Assembly: GCF_014192645.1 (NCBI RefSeq)
Contig: NZ_JACHYE010000018.1
Span: 1-54,788 of the forward strand
Source of the DNA: Herbaspirillum sp. Sphag64
GTDB taxonomy: Bacteria > Pseudomonadota > Gammaproteobacteria > Burkholderiales > Burkholderiaceae_D
Length of the DNA: 54,788 nt
Direction of reading: 5' to 3'
The first letter of the stretch is position 1. Each line of letters starts with the position of its first letter. The position numbers and the translations under genes were made by a program. This document shows positions 6,474-17,344 of this stretch, piece by piece. A model generated the notes under the pieces. It was not told the origin of the DNA and searched no databases. It was given only the letters and a program-made list of their open reading frames with translations.

Positions 6474-9400
6474 ATGCACGCGCAAGGCCTATACGACCCA
6501 GCTAATGAACATGACGCCTGTGGCGTCGGTTTTATCGCCCATATCAAGGGCAAGAAAGACCATTCCATCGTCGAGCAAGGCTTGCTCATTCTGAAGAATC
6601 TGGATCACCGGGGGGCAGTTGGTGCCGATCCGCTTATGGGTGACGGTGCCGGTATCCTGATCCAGATTCCGGATCAGTACTATCGCGAAGAAATGGCCAA
6701 GCAAGGCGTGAACTTGCCGCCACCGGGCGAGTATGGCGTTGGCATGATCTTCCTGCCGAAAGAAAATGCCTCACGCATTGCCTGCGAGCAAGAAATTGAG
6801 CGTGCGGTGCTGGCTGAAGGTCAGGTCGTGTTGGGTTGGCGCAATGTGCCGGTCGACATGGAAATGCCGATGTCGCCGACCGTGCGTGAAAAAGAGCCGG
6901 TTATCCGTCAGATTTTCATCGGGCGCGGTCCGGACATCATGGTCACCGATGCGCTGGAGCGCAAACTGTATGTGATCCGTAAATCCTCCGGTCACGCCAT
7001 TCAGGCGCTTAACCTGATTCATGGCAAGGAATTCTTCGTGCCATCGATGTCGGCGCGTACCGTGGTCTACAAGGGTTTGCTGCTGGCTGACCAAGTTGGC
7101 GTGTACTACAAGGATCTGCAGGATCCTCGCTGTGTATCGGCACTGGCTCTGGTGCACCAACGTTTCTCGACCAATACTTTCCCCGAGTGGCCACTGGCTC
7201 ACCCGTATCGCCTGATCGCCCATAACGGTGAAATCAACACCGTCAAAGGTAACTTCAACTGGATGCGTGCGCGTGAAGGCGTGATGCAGTCGGCTGTATT
7301 GGGCGATGACCTGAAGAAACTGTTTCCGCTGATCTATGAAGGTCAGTCTGATACCGCCTGTTTCGACAATGCGCTGGAATTGCTGCTCATGGCAGGCTAT
7401 CCATTGGCACAGGCGATGATGATGATGGTGCCTGAAGCGTGGGAAAACCACACCCTGATGGACGATAACCGTCGTGCCTTCTACGAATACCATGCTGCCA
7501 TGATGGAGCCATGGGATGGTCCGGCTGCGCTGGCCTTTACTGATGGCCGCCACATTGGCGGTACGCTGGACCGCAATGGCTTGCGCCCAGCCCGTTATAT
7601 CGTCACTGATGACGATCTGGTCGTGATGGCATCCGAGTCGGGTGTCCTGCCGATTCCGGAATCGAAGATCATTCAGAAGTGGCGTCTGCAACCGGGCAAG
7701 ATGTTCCTGATCGACCTCGATGCCGGCCGCATCATCGACGACAAGGAACTCAAGGATACCTACGCCAACGCCAAGCCTTACAAGCAATGGATTTCGTCGG
7801 TGCGCGTCAAGCTCGATGAGCTTAAGTCCGAGCCGGCAGAACCGGTCTCGACCATTCCGCTGCTGGATCGCCAGCAGGTATTCGGCTATACCCAGGAAGA
7901 CGTCAAGTTCCTGATGTCGCCAATGGCAGCTGGCGCTGAAGAGGCGATCGGCTCCATGGGCAATGACTCGCCACTGGCGGTCATGTCCAACAAGAACAAG
8001 CCGCTCTACAACTACTTCAAGCAGTTGTTTGCACAGGTGACCAACCCGCCGATTGATCCGATCCGTGAAGCCATGGTGATGTCGCTGGTGTCGTTCATCG
8101 GCCCACGTCCTAACCTGCTCGATACCAACAACATCAACCCGCCGATGCGCCTGGAAGTCACGCAGCCGGTGCTCAACTATGCGGATATTGCCAAGTTGCG
8201 CAACATCAGCGTGCATACCGGCGGCAAGTTCAAGTCGCATGAATTGAACATCTGCTATCCGGTAGCATGGGGCAAAGAAGGTATCGAAGCCCGTCTGGCC
8301 TCGTTGTGCGCCAAGGCCGTTGATGCGGTCAAGTCGGGTCACAATATCCTGATCATTTCGGACCGCAAATTCGATGCCGAGCAAGTCGCCATTCCTGCAT
8401 TGCTGGCGACTTCCGCGATTCACCAGCATCTGGTGAGCAAGGGTCTGCGTACCTCCACCGGTCTGGTGGTCGAAACCGGTTCGGCGCGTGAAACCCATCA
8501 CTTCGCCTTGCTGGCTGGTTATGGCGCAGAAGCGATCCATCCGTACCTGGCCATGGATACCTTGGTGGAAATCGCCAAGGGCTTGCCTGGAGACCTGTCG
8601 GCGGACAAGGCCATCTACAACTTCCAGAAGGCCATCGGCAAGGGCTTGCTGAAGGTCATGTCGAAGATGGGTATTTCGACCTACATGTCCTACTGCGGCG
8701 CGCAGATCTTCGAAGCCATTGGTCTGAACAAGGCATTGGTGGACAAGTACTTCAAGGGTACTGCCTCCAACGTTGAAGGTATCGGCGTGTTCGAAGTTGC
8801 CGAAGAAGCCTTGCGTCTGCATCGTGCTGCCTTTAGCAGCGATCCGGTGCTGGCCAACGCGCTCGACGCTGGCGGTGAATACGCCTTCCGTATCCGTGGT
8901 GAAGAACACATGTGGACCCCGGATGCGATTGCCAAACTGCAGCATTCGACCCGTTCCAACAGCTTCAACAGCTACAAGGAATACGCCCAGATCATCAATG
9001 ATCAGTCCAAGCGTCATATGACCTTGCGCGGTCTGTTCGAATTCAAGATTGATCCAAGCAAGGCAATCTCGATCGATGAAGTCGAACCGGCCAAGGAAAT
9101 CGTCAAGCGTTTTGCGACTGGTGCGATGTCGCTCGGTTCCATCTCGACCGAAGCGCATGCAACATTGGCAATCGCCATGAACCGCATCGGTGGCAAATCC
9201 AATACCGGTGAAGGTGGTGAAGACGTCAATCGTTATCGCAATGAACTCAAGGGCATCCCGATCAAGCAAGGCGCGACATTGGCATCTGAAATCGGCAAGG
9301 ACGTGATTGAAGTTGATATTCCACTGCAAGCCGGTGATTCGCTGCGTTCACGCATCAAGCAGGTTGCTTCGGGCCGCTTTGGCGTGTCGGCTGAATACCT

Positions 9401-11150
9401 GATTTCTGCTGATCAGATTCAGATCAAAATGGCCCAAGGTGCCAAGCCAGGTGAAGGTGGTCAGTTGCCAGGTCACAAGGTGACCGATTACATCGCGACC
9501 CTGCGTGTGTCGGTACCAGGCGTTGGTCTGATTTCGCCACCACCGCACCATGACATTTATTCGATCGAAGATCTGGCTCAGCTGATTCACGATCTGAAGA
9601 ACGTCAACCCACGTGCATCGATCTCGGTCAAGCTGGTGTCTGAAGTGGGTGTCGGTACCGTTGCCGCCGGCGTTGCCAAGGCCAAATCGGACCACGTCGT
9701 CGTCGCTGGTCACGATGGTGGTACTGGTGCTTCGCCGTTGTCCTCGATCAAGCATGCTGGTACCCCGTGGGAACTGGGTCTGGCAGAAACCCAGCAAACG
9801 CTGGTGCTCAATGGCTTGCGTAACCGTATTCGGGTGCAGGCTGACGGTCAGATGAAGACGGGTCGTGACGTGGTCATCGGTGCACTGCTGGGCGCCGACG
9901 AATTCGGCTTCGCCACTGCGCCGCTGGTGGTGGAAGGCTGCATCATGATGCGCAAGTGCCATCTGAATACCTGCCCGGTCGGTGTTGCGACACAGGATCC
10001 GGTATTGCGTGCCAAGTTCTCAGGTAAGCCTGAGCACGTGGTGAACTTCTTCTTTTTCATTGCTGAAGAAGCACGTCAGATCATGGCGCAACTGGGCGTG
10101 CGTACTTTCAACGAACTGATCGGCCGTTCCGATCTGCTCGACCGCAGCAAGGCAATCGCGCACTGGAAGGCCAAGGGACTGGACTTCAGCCGTATTTTCT
10201 ATCAACCGGTCAGCGATACGCCCTACTACCATACCGATGTGCAGGATCACGGCCTGGACAAGGCACTCGATCACAAGTTGATCGCGCAGGCACGCATTGC
10301 GCTGGACAAGGGCGAGAAGGTTTCCTTCATCTCGCCGATCCGCAACCTGAACCGTACCGTCGGTGCCATGCTCTCGGGCGAAGTGGCTAAGCGTTATGGC
10401 AACGATGGTTTGCCAGACGACACCATCCATATCCAGCTGCAAGGTACTGCTGGCCAGTCTGCTGGTGCCTTCCTGGCGCACGGTGTGACACTGGATCTGG
10501 TCGGCGAAGGCAACGACTATGTTGGCAAGGGTTTGTCGGGTGGCCGCATCATCGTGCGTCCGAATACCGAGTTCCGTGGCCGCGCCGTGGACAACATGAT
10601 CGCCGGTAACACCGTGCTGTACGGTGCCACAACGGGTGAAGCATTTATCAACGGCGTGGTCGGTGAGCGCTTCGCTGTCCGTAACTCGGGAGCGATTGCC
10701 GTCGTCGAAGGTACTGGCGACCATGGTTGCGAATACATGACCGGTGGTACCGTGGTCGTGCTTGGTGGAACTGGCCGTAACTTCGCCGCCGGTATGTCCG
10801 GTGGTATTGCTTACGTGTATGACGAGACGGGTGATTTTGCCGGTAAGTGCAATCTCGCGATGGTAGCGCTGGACAAGGTCCTGGCCGATACCGAGCAAGT
10901 GGCATCGACCGACCGTGCCGTCTGGCATAGCCTGCAACGCGGCGGTCTGGGTCAAACCGATGAAGTGATTCTTCGTGGATTGATCGAACGTCACTTCAAG
11001 TACACCGGCAGCACGCGTGCGCGCAACCTGCTGGATAACTGGGCGACTTCCCGTGCCAAGTTTGTGAAGGTCTTCCCGACCGAATACAAGCGTGCACTGG
11101 CCGAGTTGAATGCTGCCAAAGTAAAGGCCAAGGAAGTGGTGCCTGCTTAA
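6474..11150 (+). CDS. gltB: Glutamate synthase (NADPH) large subunit
   Basis: Converts glutamine and 2-oxoglutarate to two glutamates using electrons delivered by GltD. From the ATG at 6474 (GTGGAG upstream) the product is 1558 residues. A short propeptide precedes Cys16 in [10 protein letters not shown], the nucleophile of the class II glutaminase domain (to about 430), which should become the mature N-terminus. A central linker domain follows, then the FMN-binding synthase domain with [17 protein letters not shown]. The 3Fe-4S cysteines are at about 1156, 1162 and 1167 ([16 protein letters not shown]). The C-terminal GXGXG beta-helix domain runs from about 1250 ([10 protein letters not shown] onward). 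Translation from 6456 would add six residues. It forms an operon with gltD, and the RAYT unit lies close upstream. Confidence 0.97.
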   Translation: MHAQGLYDPANEHDACGVGFIAHIKGKKDHSIVEQGLLILKNLDHRGAVGADPLMGDGAGILIQIPDQYYREEMAKQGVNLPPPGEYGVGMIFLPKENASRIACEQEIERAVLAEGQVVLGWRNVPVDMEMPMSPTVREKEPVIRQIFIGRGPDIMVTDALERKLYVIRKSSGHAIQALNLIHGKEFFVPSMSARTVVYKGLLLADQVGVYYKDLQDPRCVSALALVHQRFSTNTFPEWPLAHPYRLIAHNGEINTVKGNFNWMRAREGVMQSAVLGDDLKKLFPLIYEGQSDTACFDNALELLLMAGYPLAQAMMMMVPEAWENHTLMDDNRRAFYEYHAAMMEPWDGPAALAFTDGRHIGGTLDRNGLRPARYIVTDDDLVVMASESGVLPIPESKIIQKWRLQPGKMFLIDLDAGRIIDDKELKDTYANAKPYKQWISSVRVKLDELKSEPAEPVSTIPLLDRQQVFGYTQEDVKFLMSPMAAGAEEAIGSMGNDSPLAVMSNKNKPLYNYFKQLFAQVTNPPIDPIREAMVMSLVSFIGPRPNLLDTNNINPPMRLEVTQPVLNYADIAKLRNISVHTGGKFKSHELNICYPVAWGKEGIEARLASLCAKAVDAVKSGHNILIISDRKFDAEQVAIPALLATSAIHQHLVSKGLRTSTGLVVETGSARETHHFALLAGYGAEAIHPYLAMDTLVEIAKGLPGDLSADKAIYNFQKAIGKGLLKVMSKMGISTYMSYCGAQIFEAIGLNKALVDKYFKGTASNVEGIGVFEVAEEALRLHRAAFSSDPVLANALDAGGEYAFRIRGEEHMWTPDAIAKLQHSTRSNSFNSYKEYAQIINDQSKRHMTLRGLFEFKIDPSKAISIDEVEPAKEIVKRFATGAMSLGSISTEAHATLAIAMNRIGGKSNTGEGGEDVNRYRNELKGIPIKQGATLASEIGKDVIEVDIPLQAGDSLRSRIKQVASGRFGVSAEYLISADQIQIKMAQGAKPGEGGQLPGHKVTDYIATLRVSVPGVGLISPPPHHDIYSIEDLAQLIHDLKNVNPRASISVKLVSEVGVGTVAAGVAKAKSDHVVVAGHDGGTGASPLSSIKHAGTPWELGLAETQQTLVLNGLRNRIRVQADGQMKTGRDVVIGALLGADEFGFATAPLVVEGCIMMRKCHLNTCPVGVATQDPVLRAKFSGKPEHVVNFFFFIAEEARQIMAQLGVRTFNELIGRSDLLDRSKAIAHWKAKGLDFSRIFYQPVSDTPYYHTDVQDHGLDKALDHKLIAQARIALDKGEKVSFISPIRNLNRTVGAMLSGEVAKRYGNDGLPDDTIHIQLQGTAGQSAGAFLAHGVTLDLVGEGNDYVGKGLSGGRIIVRPNTEFRGRAVDNMIAGNTVLYGATTGEAFINGVVGERFAVRNSGAIAVVEGTGDHGCEYMTGGTVVVLGGTGRNFAAGMSGGIAYVYDETGDFAGKCNLAMVALDKVLADTEQVASTDRAVWHSLQRGGLGQTDEVILRGLIERHFKYTGSTRARNLLDNWATSRAKFVKVFPTEYKRALAELNAAKVKAKEVVPA

Positions 11151-11188
11151 GCAGTCGCCAGCCTGGACATCGTCAACAAACCGCAAGG

Positions 11189-11221
11189 CTGACGCTTGCG
11201 ACTCAATGGAGTCAGCGTCAG
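11189..11221 (+). other. Intercistronic hairpin between gltB and gltD
   Basis: CTGACGC (11189-11195) pairs with GCGTCAG (11215-11221), with an inner stem GACTC (11200-11204)/GAGTC (11209-11213). No T-run follows. It is therefore unlikely to be a full terminator and is more likely an mRNA-stability or partial read-through element that sets the gltB:gltD ratio. Confidence 0.5.
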
Positions 11222-11254
11222 TCACCTATCCTTAGCGAAGAATGTGAGTGGAAC

Positions 11255-12718
11255 ATGGGTAAAGTAACCGGCTTTATGGAATTTGAGCGCCTGAAAGAGG
11301 CGAGTGAAGCGCCACAGGCGCGCCTGAAGCATTACAAGGAATTCGTGGTGCATCTGGACGATGCTGCTGCCAAGGTGCAAGGCGCACGTTGCATGGATTG
11401 CGGTATTCCTTTCTGTAACAATGGCTGCCCGGTCAACAACATCATCCCTGACTGGAATGATCTGGTGTATCGCGGCAATTACAAGGAAGCACTCGACACA
11501 CTGCACTCGACCAACAACTTCCCTGAATTCACCGGCCGGATCTGCCCCGCACCTTGCGAAGCAGCCTGCACACTGGGCATCAATAGCGACGCCGTTGGCA
11601 TCAAGTCGATTGAACATTTCATCATCGACAAAGGCTGGGAAAACGGTTGGGTCGTACCACAGCCAGCTGCAGTAAAAACTGGCAAGAAGGTCGCCGTGGT
11701 TGGTTCCGGGCCTGCCGGTCTGGCAACCGCGCAGCAACTGGCGCGTGCCGGCCACGATGTGACCGTGTTCGAAAAAAATGACCGCGTTGGTGGTTTGCTG
11801 CGTTATGGCATTCCTGATTTCAAGATGGAAAAATCGCACATCGATTTGCGCGTTGAGCAGATGAAGGCAGAAGGTGTGACCTTCCGTACCGGCGTACTGG
11901 TGGGCAAAGACTTCCCGGCCAATATCACCAACTGGTCCAAGGAAACCATTTCGGCCGATCAGCTCAAGCAGGACTTTGATGCAGTGGTGATCGCCGGTGG
12001 CGCTGAACAGCCACGTGACTTGCCAGTGCCAGGACGTGAACTGAAGGGCGTGCATTACGCCATGGAATTCCTGCCATCGCAGAACAAGGTCAATGCCGGC
12101 GACAAGCTCAAAGGCCAGATTCTGGCAACCGACAAGCATGTCGTCGTCATCGGTGGCGGCGATACCGGTTCAGACTGCGTCGGTACTTCCAATCGCCATG
12201 GCGCTGCGTCGGTAGCGCAGTTCGAACTGATGCCGCAGCCACCAGAAACCGAAAACAAGCCACTGGTCTGGCCTTACTGGCCAACCAAACTGCGCACTTC
12301 CTCGTCGCATGAAGAGGGATGTGACCGTGATTGGGCAGTCGCGACCAAGCGTCTTGAGGGCAAGAACGGCAAAGTAGAAAAATTGATCGCTGCACGTGTC
12401 GAATGGAAGGACGGCAAGATGCAGGAAGTACCGAACTCCGAGTTCGAGATGAAGGCCGATCTGGTCTTGCTGGCCATGGGTTTTGTGTCACCAGTGCAGC
12501 AAGTGCTGGACGCTTTTGGCGTCGACAAGGACCAGCGCGGTAACGCCCGCGCCACGACCGATGGCGAAGGCTGCTACAAGACCTCGGTAGACAGGGTTTT
12601 TGCTGCGGGTGACATGCGCCGTGGTCAGTCGCTGGTGGTCTGGGCGATTCGTGAAGGCCGTCAGTGCGCCCGTGCAGTCGATGAATTCCTGATGGGATCG
12701 TCGGTACTGCCACGCTGA
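11255..12718 (+). CDS. gltD: Glutamate synthase (NADPH) small subunit
   Basis: A 487-residue flavoprotein that takes electrons from NADPH through FAD and iron-sulfur clusters to GltB. The N-terminus holds two cysteine sets: C46, C49, C54, C58 ([13 protein letters not shown]) and C97, C101, C105 (CPAPCEAAC). An FAD-binding Rossmann motif [10 protein letters not shown] (about 148-157) follows, then an NADPH-binding motif [11 protein letters not shown] near 300. The C-terminal [17 protein letters not shown] segment completes the FAD site. It starts 104 bases after gltB, past a hairpin, and a strong terminator follows, so gltBD is a two-gene operon. Confidence 0.97.
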   Translation: MGKVTGFMEFERLKEASEAPQARLKHYKEFVVHLDDAAAKVQGARCMDCGIPFCNNGCPVNNIIPDWNDLVYRGNYKEALDTLHSTNNFPEFTGRICPAPCEAACTLGINSDAVGIKSIEHFIIDKGWENGWVVPQPAAVKTGKKVAVVGSGPAGLATAQQLARAGHDVTVFEKNDRVGGLLRYGIPDFKMEKSHIDLRVEQMKAEGVTFRTGVLVGKDFPANITNWSKETISADQLKQDFDAVVIAGGAEQPRDLPVPGRELKGVHYAMEFLPSQNKVNAGDKLKGQILATDKHVVVIGGGDTGSDCVGTSNRHGAASVAQFELMPQPPETENKPLVWPYWPTKLRTSSSHEEGCDRDWAVATKRLEGKNGKVEKLIAARVEWKDGKMQEVPNSEFEMKADLVLLAMGFVSPVQQVLDAFGVDKDQRGNARATTDGEGCYKTSVDRVFAAGDMRRGQSLVVWAIREGRQCARAVDEFLMGSSVLPR

Positions 12719-12745
12719 TCACCGCAGCGCGTTTTGTTATTTTGT

Positions 12746-12782
12746 AAAACCGGATGAGCTTTGGCTCCTCCGGTTTTTTTTA
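12746..12782 (+). terminator. Rho-independent terminator of gltBD
   Basis: ACCGGA (12749-12754) and GAGC (12756-12759) pair with GCTC (12764-12767) and TCCGGT (12769-12774). About nine T residues follow. Confidence 0.9.
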
Positions 12783-12864
12783 CGTGCGTTGTGGGTGCAT
12801 CAGCTGGCCGCAGGCTCAAGTAAAATAACGTTCTCAGCCATTTTTGCTGCTATCCAGGAGCCAC

Positions 12865-14661
12865 ATGAGTACCCCGATTCGCTATAGCATTACTTCTAAC
12901 GATTGTGCCGCACATCTCTTTGATGTCACGCTCAGTGTCGATGTTCCTGCCGCTGAGGGACAGATTTTTGCGTTACCGGCGTGGATCCCCGGCAGCTACA
13001 TGATCCGTGAATTTGCGCGCAACATCGTCAAGATTCGCGCCGAGTCGAACGGCAAGAAGGTCGCTCTTAAAAAGCGCGACAAGCATACCTGGCAAGCCGC
13101 TCCCTGTGCTGGCGCGTTGACGCTGCACTATCAGGTCTATGCCTGGGACTTGTCGGTACGCGCGGCGCATCTCGATCAGACCCATGCATTCTTCAATGGC
13201 ACCAGCGTCTTTCTGCGTGTGGCGGGGCAAGAGCAATCGCCGCATGTTGTCGATATCCAGCGTCCGCCTGGCGAGCAATACAAGCGCTGGCGCGTGGCGA
13301 CAGCCTTGCCTGAACTAAAAGCCAAGCGCTATGGTTTTGGTAGCTACATTGCAGGCGATTACGATGAATTGATTGATCATCCGGTGGAATTGGGAGAGTT
13401 CTCGCTGGCCAGTTTCAACGCGCACGGCGTACCGCACGACATCGTGATTACCGGTAACGTGCCGAATCTGGATTTGCCGCGCTTGTCCGCCGATCTGAAA
13501 AAAATCTGCGAAGCCCAGATTGCCTTTTTCGAACCCAAGAGCAAACGTGCGCCAATGTCCCGCTACGTGTTCATGACCTTGGCTGTTGGTGATGGCTATG
13601 GTGGCCTGGAGCATCGCGCCTCAACTGCGTTGATCTGCGCCCGCGCCGATTTACCGGTCAAGGGCAAGAGCGAGATCACAGATGGCTATCGCACCTACCT
13701 GGGGCTGTGCAGCCATGAGTATTTTCATACCTGGAACGTCAAGCGCATCAAGCCGGCAGCGTTTGCTCCTTACGATCTCAATCAGGAAGGCTATACCTCG
13801 CTATTGTGGCTGTTTGAAGGCTTCACCAGCTACTACGATGATCTGTTCCTGGTACGCAGTGGCGTGATCGATCAGACGTCTTATCTGTCCTTGTTGAGCA
13901 AGACCATCAATGGGGTGTTGCGCGGCAGCGGCCGTCGAAAGCAAAGTGTGGCTGAGTCCAGCTTTGATGCCTGGGTCAAGTATTACCGGCAAGACGAAAA
14001 TGCCCCCAATGCGATCGTCAGTTACTACACCAAAGGCTCGCTGGTCGCCTTGGGGCTGGATTTGTTGATCCGCACGGAGACCCGTGGACGCAAGTCGCTC
14101 GATGATGTGATGCTGGCCCTGTGGCAACGCTACGGACGCAAGTTCTATACACGTGATGGTGGGCTGGGAGTTGCTGAAGCTGACGTAGAAGCGTTGTTTG
14201 AAGAGGTCAGCGGCGTCGCGCTCAAGCGCTTCTTTGATCGCTACATTCGCGGGACCGACGACCTGCCGCTGGAAGACATGCTAGCGCCGTTTGCTGTGCA
14301 ATATACCGATCAGCGCAAGCAGCAGTTACCGGGCCTCGGTATTCGTGTTACCCGTGGGGCAGGTGGTGACCATGCCAAGGTGGTCAATCTTTATGAAGGC
14401 GGTGCCGGGCATCAGGCCGGATTATCGGCAGGGGATCTGCTGGTGGCGCTGGATGGCATTCGTATCCCATCCAGCGGCATTGAAGGATTGCTGGCGCGCT
14501 ATCGTGAGGGCGATGTAGTGGCTCTCCATGTGTTCCGACGCGATGAATTGCTTCAGATTAAACTCAAGCTAAAGAGTGATGATGCGCCTCAGATCAAGCT
14601 GGAAGCGGTGGCTAAACCTGTTGCGGCGTTGCGCAAGCAACAGGCATGGCTTGGTGGCTGA
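12865..14661 (+). CDS. M61-family metallopeptidase (glycyl aminopeptidase-like) with PDZ domain
   Basis: A 598-residue zinc aminopeptidase of family M61. The N-terminal beta-rich domain contains the family's LPAWIPGSYMIREFARN signature near residues 40-55. The catalytic zinc motif is HEYFH at 284-288, with the third ligand Glu318 in LFEGFTSYYDD. A C-terminal PDZ domain (about 490-575) includes HQAGLSAGDLLVALDG. The ATG at 12865 is preceded by AGGAG at good spacing; the frame also opens at 12844. No signal peptide is visible, so it is probably cytoplasmic. Family members release N-terminal glycine or alanine from peptides. It is a single gene between terminators. Confidence 0.9.
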   Translation: MSTPIRYSITSNDCAAHLFDVTLSVDVPAAEGQIFALPAWIPGSYMIREFARNIVKIRAESNGKKVALKKRDKHTWQAAPCAGALTLHYQVYAWDLSVRAAHLDQTHAFFNGTSVFLRVAGQEQSPHVVDIQRPPGEQYKRWRVATALPELKAKRYGFGSYIAGDYDELIDHPVELGEFSLASFNAHGVPHDIVITGNVPNLDLPRLSADLKKICEAQIAFFEPKSKRAPMSRYVFMTLAVGDGYGGLEHRASTALICARADLPVKGKSEITDGYRTYLGLCSHEYFHTWNVKRIKPAAFAPYDLNQEGYTSLLWLFEGFTSYYDDLFLVRSGVIDQTSYLSLLSKTINGVLRGSGRRKQSVAESSFDAWVKYYRQDENAPNAIVSYYTKGSLVALGLDLLIRTETRGRKSLDDVMLALWQRYGRKFYTRDGGLGVAEADVEALFEEVSGVALKRFFDRYIRGTDDLPLEDMLAPFAVQYTDQRKQQLPGLGIRVTRGAGGDHAKVVNLYEGGAGHQAGLSAGDLLVALDGIRIPSSGIEGLLARYREGDVVALHVFRRDELLQIKLKLKSDDAPQIKLEAVAKPVAALRKQQAWLGG

Positions 14662-14663
14662 GG

Positions 14664-14685
14664 TAGCTTTAGTGTCACAAAGCTA
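14664..14685. terminator. Hairpin between convergent M61 peptidase and ABC permease genes
   Basis: TAGCTTT (14664-14670) and AAAGCTA (14679-14685) form a 7-bp stem with an 8-base loop in the 21-base gap between the two convergent stops. The A/T-rich base of the stem could let it work in both directions, but there is no long T-run. Confidence 0.35.
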
Positions 14686-15579
14686 GCGTGGCGATGACAC
14701 GAGGACATCGCGCCACGCCAGCTTGCGGGTTTCGATCCGTTTGAGAATGCTGTCGGAGAGCTTCCCCATAATCGCCAGAATCAGGATGGCAGCCAGTACG
14801 ATATCCGGACGGCTGCTCTCGCGACCATCGGAGAGCAGATAACCGACGCCCTTGGTGGCCGCCATCATCTCGGCAGCGACCAGAAACATCCAGGCCAGAC
14901 TGAGCCCGGTACGCAATCCGGTGAACAGTTGTGGCAATGCTGATGGCAGTACGATGCGGCGAATCACCTCGCGTGAAGACAGGCCGTGAATCTTGGCCAG
15001 CTCCAGAAGCTTGCGGTCAACGCTGTGTATGCCGGCGACCAGGTTGATATAGACCGGGAAAAATGCACCGATAGCGATCAGCACAATCTTGGGTGTTTCA
15101 TCAATCCCCAGCCACAACAACAGCAACGGTACCCAGGCCAGGCTTGGAATAGCTCGCAAGGCTTGAAAAGAGGGTTCGAGCAAGGCCTCTGCCTGCCTTT
15201 GCATACCAACCAGCAAGCCAAAACCTATTGCCAGCAAGGATCCCAGTGCAAAGCCCACCGCCACGCGCGTCACACTGGCCAGCACGTGGATTGCTAAATC
15301 ATGACCTGCCAGATTGACGATGGTCTGGGCAATTTCACTGGGTGGCGGCAACAGATGCTCAGGAATCCAGCCGCGTGCACCGCCAAGCTCTAGCAAACTT
15401 AATACCAGCAACGGCAACAATGCGCCCAATGACCACGTCGCAGATCGGTGGCGCAATCGGGTGGCGTCGAGGTTGTCTGTATGCGTTGGCTTGTGGGTGC
15501 CAGCACTGTCAGTGAATGGAAAATCCGTTTCCGCATCGGATAGCGGATGTGACGACAGTGCATGCGACTCGATGTGCAT
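14683..15579 (-). CDS. ABC transporter permease, SsuC/TauC type (sulfonate/nitrate/taurine family)
   Basis: A 298-residue inner-membrane permease of the SsuC-TauC-NrtB group. After a hydrophilic N-terminal tail of about 45 residues come about six hydrophobic helices. The EAA loop that contacts the ATPase is recognisable as ELAKIHGLSSREVIRRIVLP (about 199-218). It starts 24 bases after the binding-protein gene, so the two are cotranscribed. Substrate choice within the family (alkanesulfonates, taurine, nitrate, thiamine precursors) cannot be read from a permease. No ATPase gene lies next to the pair. It may be the SsuC subunit of an aliphatic sulfonate importer. Confidence 0.82.
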   Translation of the reverse strand: MHIESHALSSHPLSDAETDFPFTDSAGTHKPTHTDNLDATRLRHRSATWSLGALLPLLVLSLLELGGARGWIPEHLLPPPSEIAQTIVNLAGHDLAIHVLASVTRVAVGFALGSLLAIGFGLLVGMQRQAEALLEPSFQALRAIPSLAWVPLLLLWLGIDETPKIVLIAIGAFFPVYINLVAGIHSVDRKLLELAKIHGLSSREVIRRIVLPSALPQLFTGLRTGLSLAWMFLVAAEMMAATKGVGYLLSDGRESSRPDIVLAAILILAIMGKLSDSILKRIETRKLAWRDVLVSSPR

Positions 15580-15603
15580 GATGTTTCCTGTCTTTGCTCT
15601 GGC

Positions 15604-16593
15604 TCAGAATGAGGCGACGATACTTTGGGAGAAGCCCGGATCGATCAGTGCCTGAATGGTCTTGTTCAAATCGGTTCCTGGTTTGACCAGATCTTCTTCC
15701 AGCAGAATCGGCGCGGCTGCGCGTAGGGCGTCACTATGTTCCTTGCCGATCCGTGGGTGCGAGAAATCGTTGCGCTTGAGCTGCAATTGCGCAACGGGTA
15801 ACGACAGATGCGCTTCTTCGGCAATCAGTTTGGCAGTCTCTGCGGGATTGTTGATGATCCACAGGCGTGCGCGTTCGTAGGCGCGCAGTACGCGTTTGAC
15901 CTGTTCAGGATACCGTGCAGCGAAGTTGTCGGAAACGTTTAAAAAGCCGTAGGTATTGAAGTTGACGTTGCGATAGATCAGTCGCGAACCGGCTTCCAGC
16001 TCGCTGGCGGCTAGATGCGGATCCAGTCCTGCCCAAGCATCAACGCGATTTTGTTCCAGTGCGACACGCCCATCCGGGTGTTGCAGGTGGACGATCTCGA
16101 CATCGCTTTTGCTCAGGCCATTTTCATGCAGGGTGCGCAGCAGAAACAGGTAAGGATCGGTGCCTTTAGTGGCCGCAATTTTCTTGCCCTTGAGTTCCTT
16201 GACTGTCGCAATCGGGGAGTCTTTGTTGACTGCCAGTGCAGTCCATTCTGGTCGCGAATAGACATAGACTGCCTTGATCGGATTGCCATTGGCTCGCGCC
16301 AGCAATGCTGCCAGTCCGGCGGTGCTGCCGAAGTCGATGCTGTCGCTGTTGAGAAACTCCAGCGCCCGATTGCTGCCTTGGCTCTGCACCCATTTGACGT
16401 TCGTGCCGCTGCTCTTGAGATCTTCTTCCAGCCAGCCGAATTTCTTCAGCACCAGGCTTGGCGGTGAATAGGTCGCGTAGTCAAGCCGGATCGTGGCGGG
16501 CAGATCAGCGGCATTGGCCAATCCGGATAATGCAGGCAGGCCCAATCCGGCAGCAGCAGCGGTAGTCAGGCGGAGAAAGTGGCGGCGTTCCAT
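15604..16593 (-). CDS. ABC transporter substrate-binding protein, SsuA-like, with Tat signal
   Basis: A 329-residue periplasmic solute-binding protein of the aliphatic-sulfonate (SsuA/NMT1) type. MERRHFLRLTTAAAAGLGLP is a twin-arginine-like signal (RRHFLRL) with a probable cleavage site after ALSGLANA. The mature part has the family's typical binding-protein features, including VQSQGSNRALEFLNSDSID and the KELKGKKIAATKGTDPY phosphate/sulfonate-type loop. The ATG at 16593 is preceded by AAGGA; the frame opens further upstream at 16614. It forms an operon with the downstream permease. Tat export of such a protein is uncommon but known in this family. Confidence 0.82.
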   Translation of the reverse strand: MERRHFLRLTTAAAAGLGLPALSGLANAADLPATIRLDYATYSPPSLVLKKFGWLEEDLKSSGTNVKWVQSQGSNRALEFLNSDSIDFGSTAGLAALLARANGNPIKAVYVYSRPEWTALAVNKDSPIATVKELKGKKIAATKGTDPYLFLLRTLHENGLSKSDVEIVHLQHPDGRVALEQNRVDAWAGLDPHLAASELEAGSRLIYRNVNFNTYGFLNVSDNFAARYPEQVKRVLRAYERARLWIINNPAETAKLIAEEAHLSLPVAQLQLKRNDFSHPRIGKEHSDALRAAAPILLEEDLVKPGTDLNKTIQALIDPGFSQSIVASF

Positions 16594-16736
16594 GAGTTTG
16601 ATCCTTGTACACATCTGGTTGCGACAGGCAATAAAACCTGATTCGACAGAACTGTACGGATCTGCACTATAGAAAAGAACGATTTTTTTCGTGCAAGCTT
16701 ATGCGTTCGATGTAGGCTTGCAACGCTGAATGTGGG

Positions 16737-17342
16737 TCAGGGGAGAACCAGTTCGAACAGGGCGCCGCCATCGGGGTGGTTACCTAATTGTGCTTGCCCG
16801 TGTTGATCGCCTTTGACATGTGCATCAGCAATCGCATTGCACAGATACATGCCGAGGCCGGTGGATTGCTTGGTCTCCTGAACGCCGATGCCAGGCCCAT
16901 CGTCGCGCACCTGGAAGACAACTCCGGAACCATGCTTGCGGCAGGATAGCTCGATCTGCTTGCGCGCAAAACGGGTCGCATTCTGCAATGCAGCTTCGAG
17001 TGCCAGGCTGACCAGATTTTCATCAAAGAAGGCAATGACCGGCATCTCTTCTTCGTTGATCTTCATCGTCAGGTCCGCATGACCAGCTGGATATTGGTCA
17101 ATCAGCGCAGTCAGGAAATCCTTCGGCGACAGCACTTCGATATGCGCCTTGAGTCCTTGCGAGGAAGCCTTGTAAAGGGTGAGGAAGCCGATCAGCTTTT
17201 CCTGCAGGTTCAGGCAGGTCAGATGTGCCTGGTTGGTCCGTGGATCCGAAGAGTCCGTCGTGAGCACGCGCAACTGGCCTTCCAGCACGCCAAGTGCATT
17301 TTTGATGTCATGGACAATAATGGCTGCCAGTTCGGCGTTCAT
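16737..17342 (-). CDS. Small soluble histidine kinase lacking a sensor domain
   Basis: A 201-residue protein with only the transmitter core. The H-box IIVHDIKNALGVLEGQ puts the phospho-accepting His at residue 11. An HATPase domain follows, with an N-box-like ALQNATRFARKQIEL, a G1 box RDDGPGIG and a G2 box TGLGMYLCNAIADAH. There are no transmembrane helices and no sensory domain, so it must receive its signal by protein contact. It starts 2 bases after the stop of the response-regulator gene, so the two are translationally coupled and probably partners. Function unknown. The pair is probably conserved near recA in related species, but I cannot confirm that here. Confidence 0.8.
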   Translation of the reverse strand: MNAELAAIIVHDIKNALGVLEGQLRVLTTDSSDPRTNQAHLTCLNLQEKLIGFLTLYKASSQGLKAHIEVLSPKDFLTALIDQYPAGHADLTMKINEEEMPVIAFFDENLVSLALEAALQNATRFARKQIELSCRKHGSGVVFQVRDDGPGIGVQETKQSTGLGMYLCNAIADAHVKGDQHGQAQLGNHPDGGALFELVLP

Positions 17343-17344
17343 GG

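Noticed and set aside
6771..9329. 852-codon open frame on the minus strand inside gltB
   Set aside because: It is antisense to strongly conserved gltB codons, rich in His, Gln and Arg with no recognisable domain; a by-product of codon bias.
10020..12139. Two minus-strand frames of 401 and 305 codons opposite gltB/gltD
   Set aside because: Shadow frames of conserved genes; composition unlike real proteins of this window.
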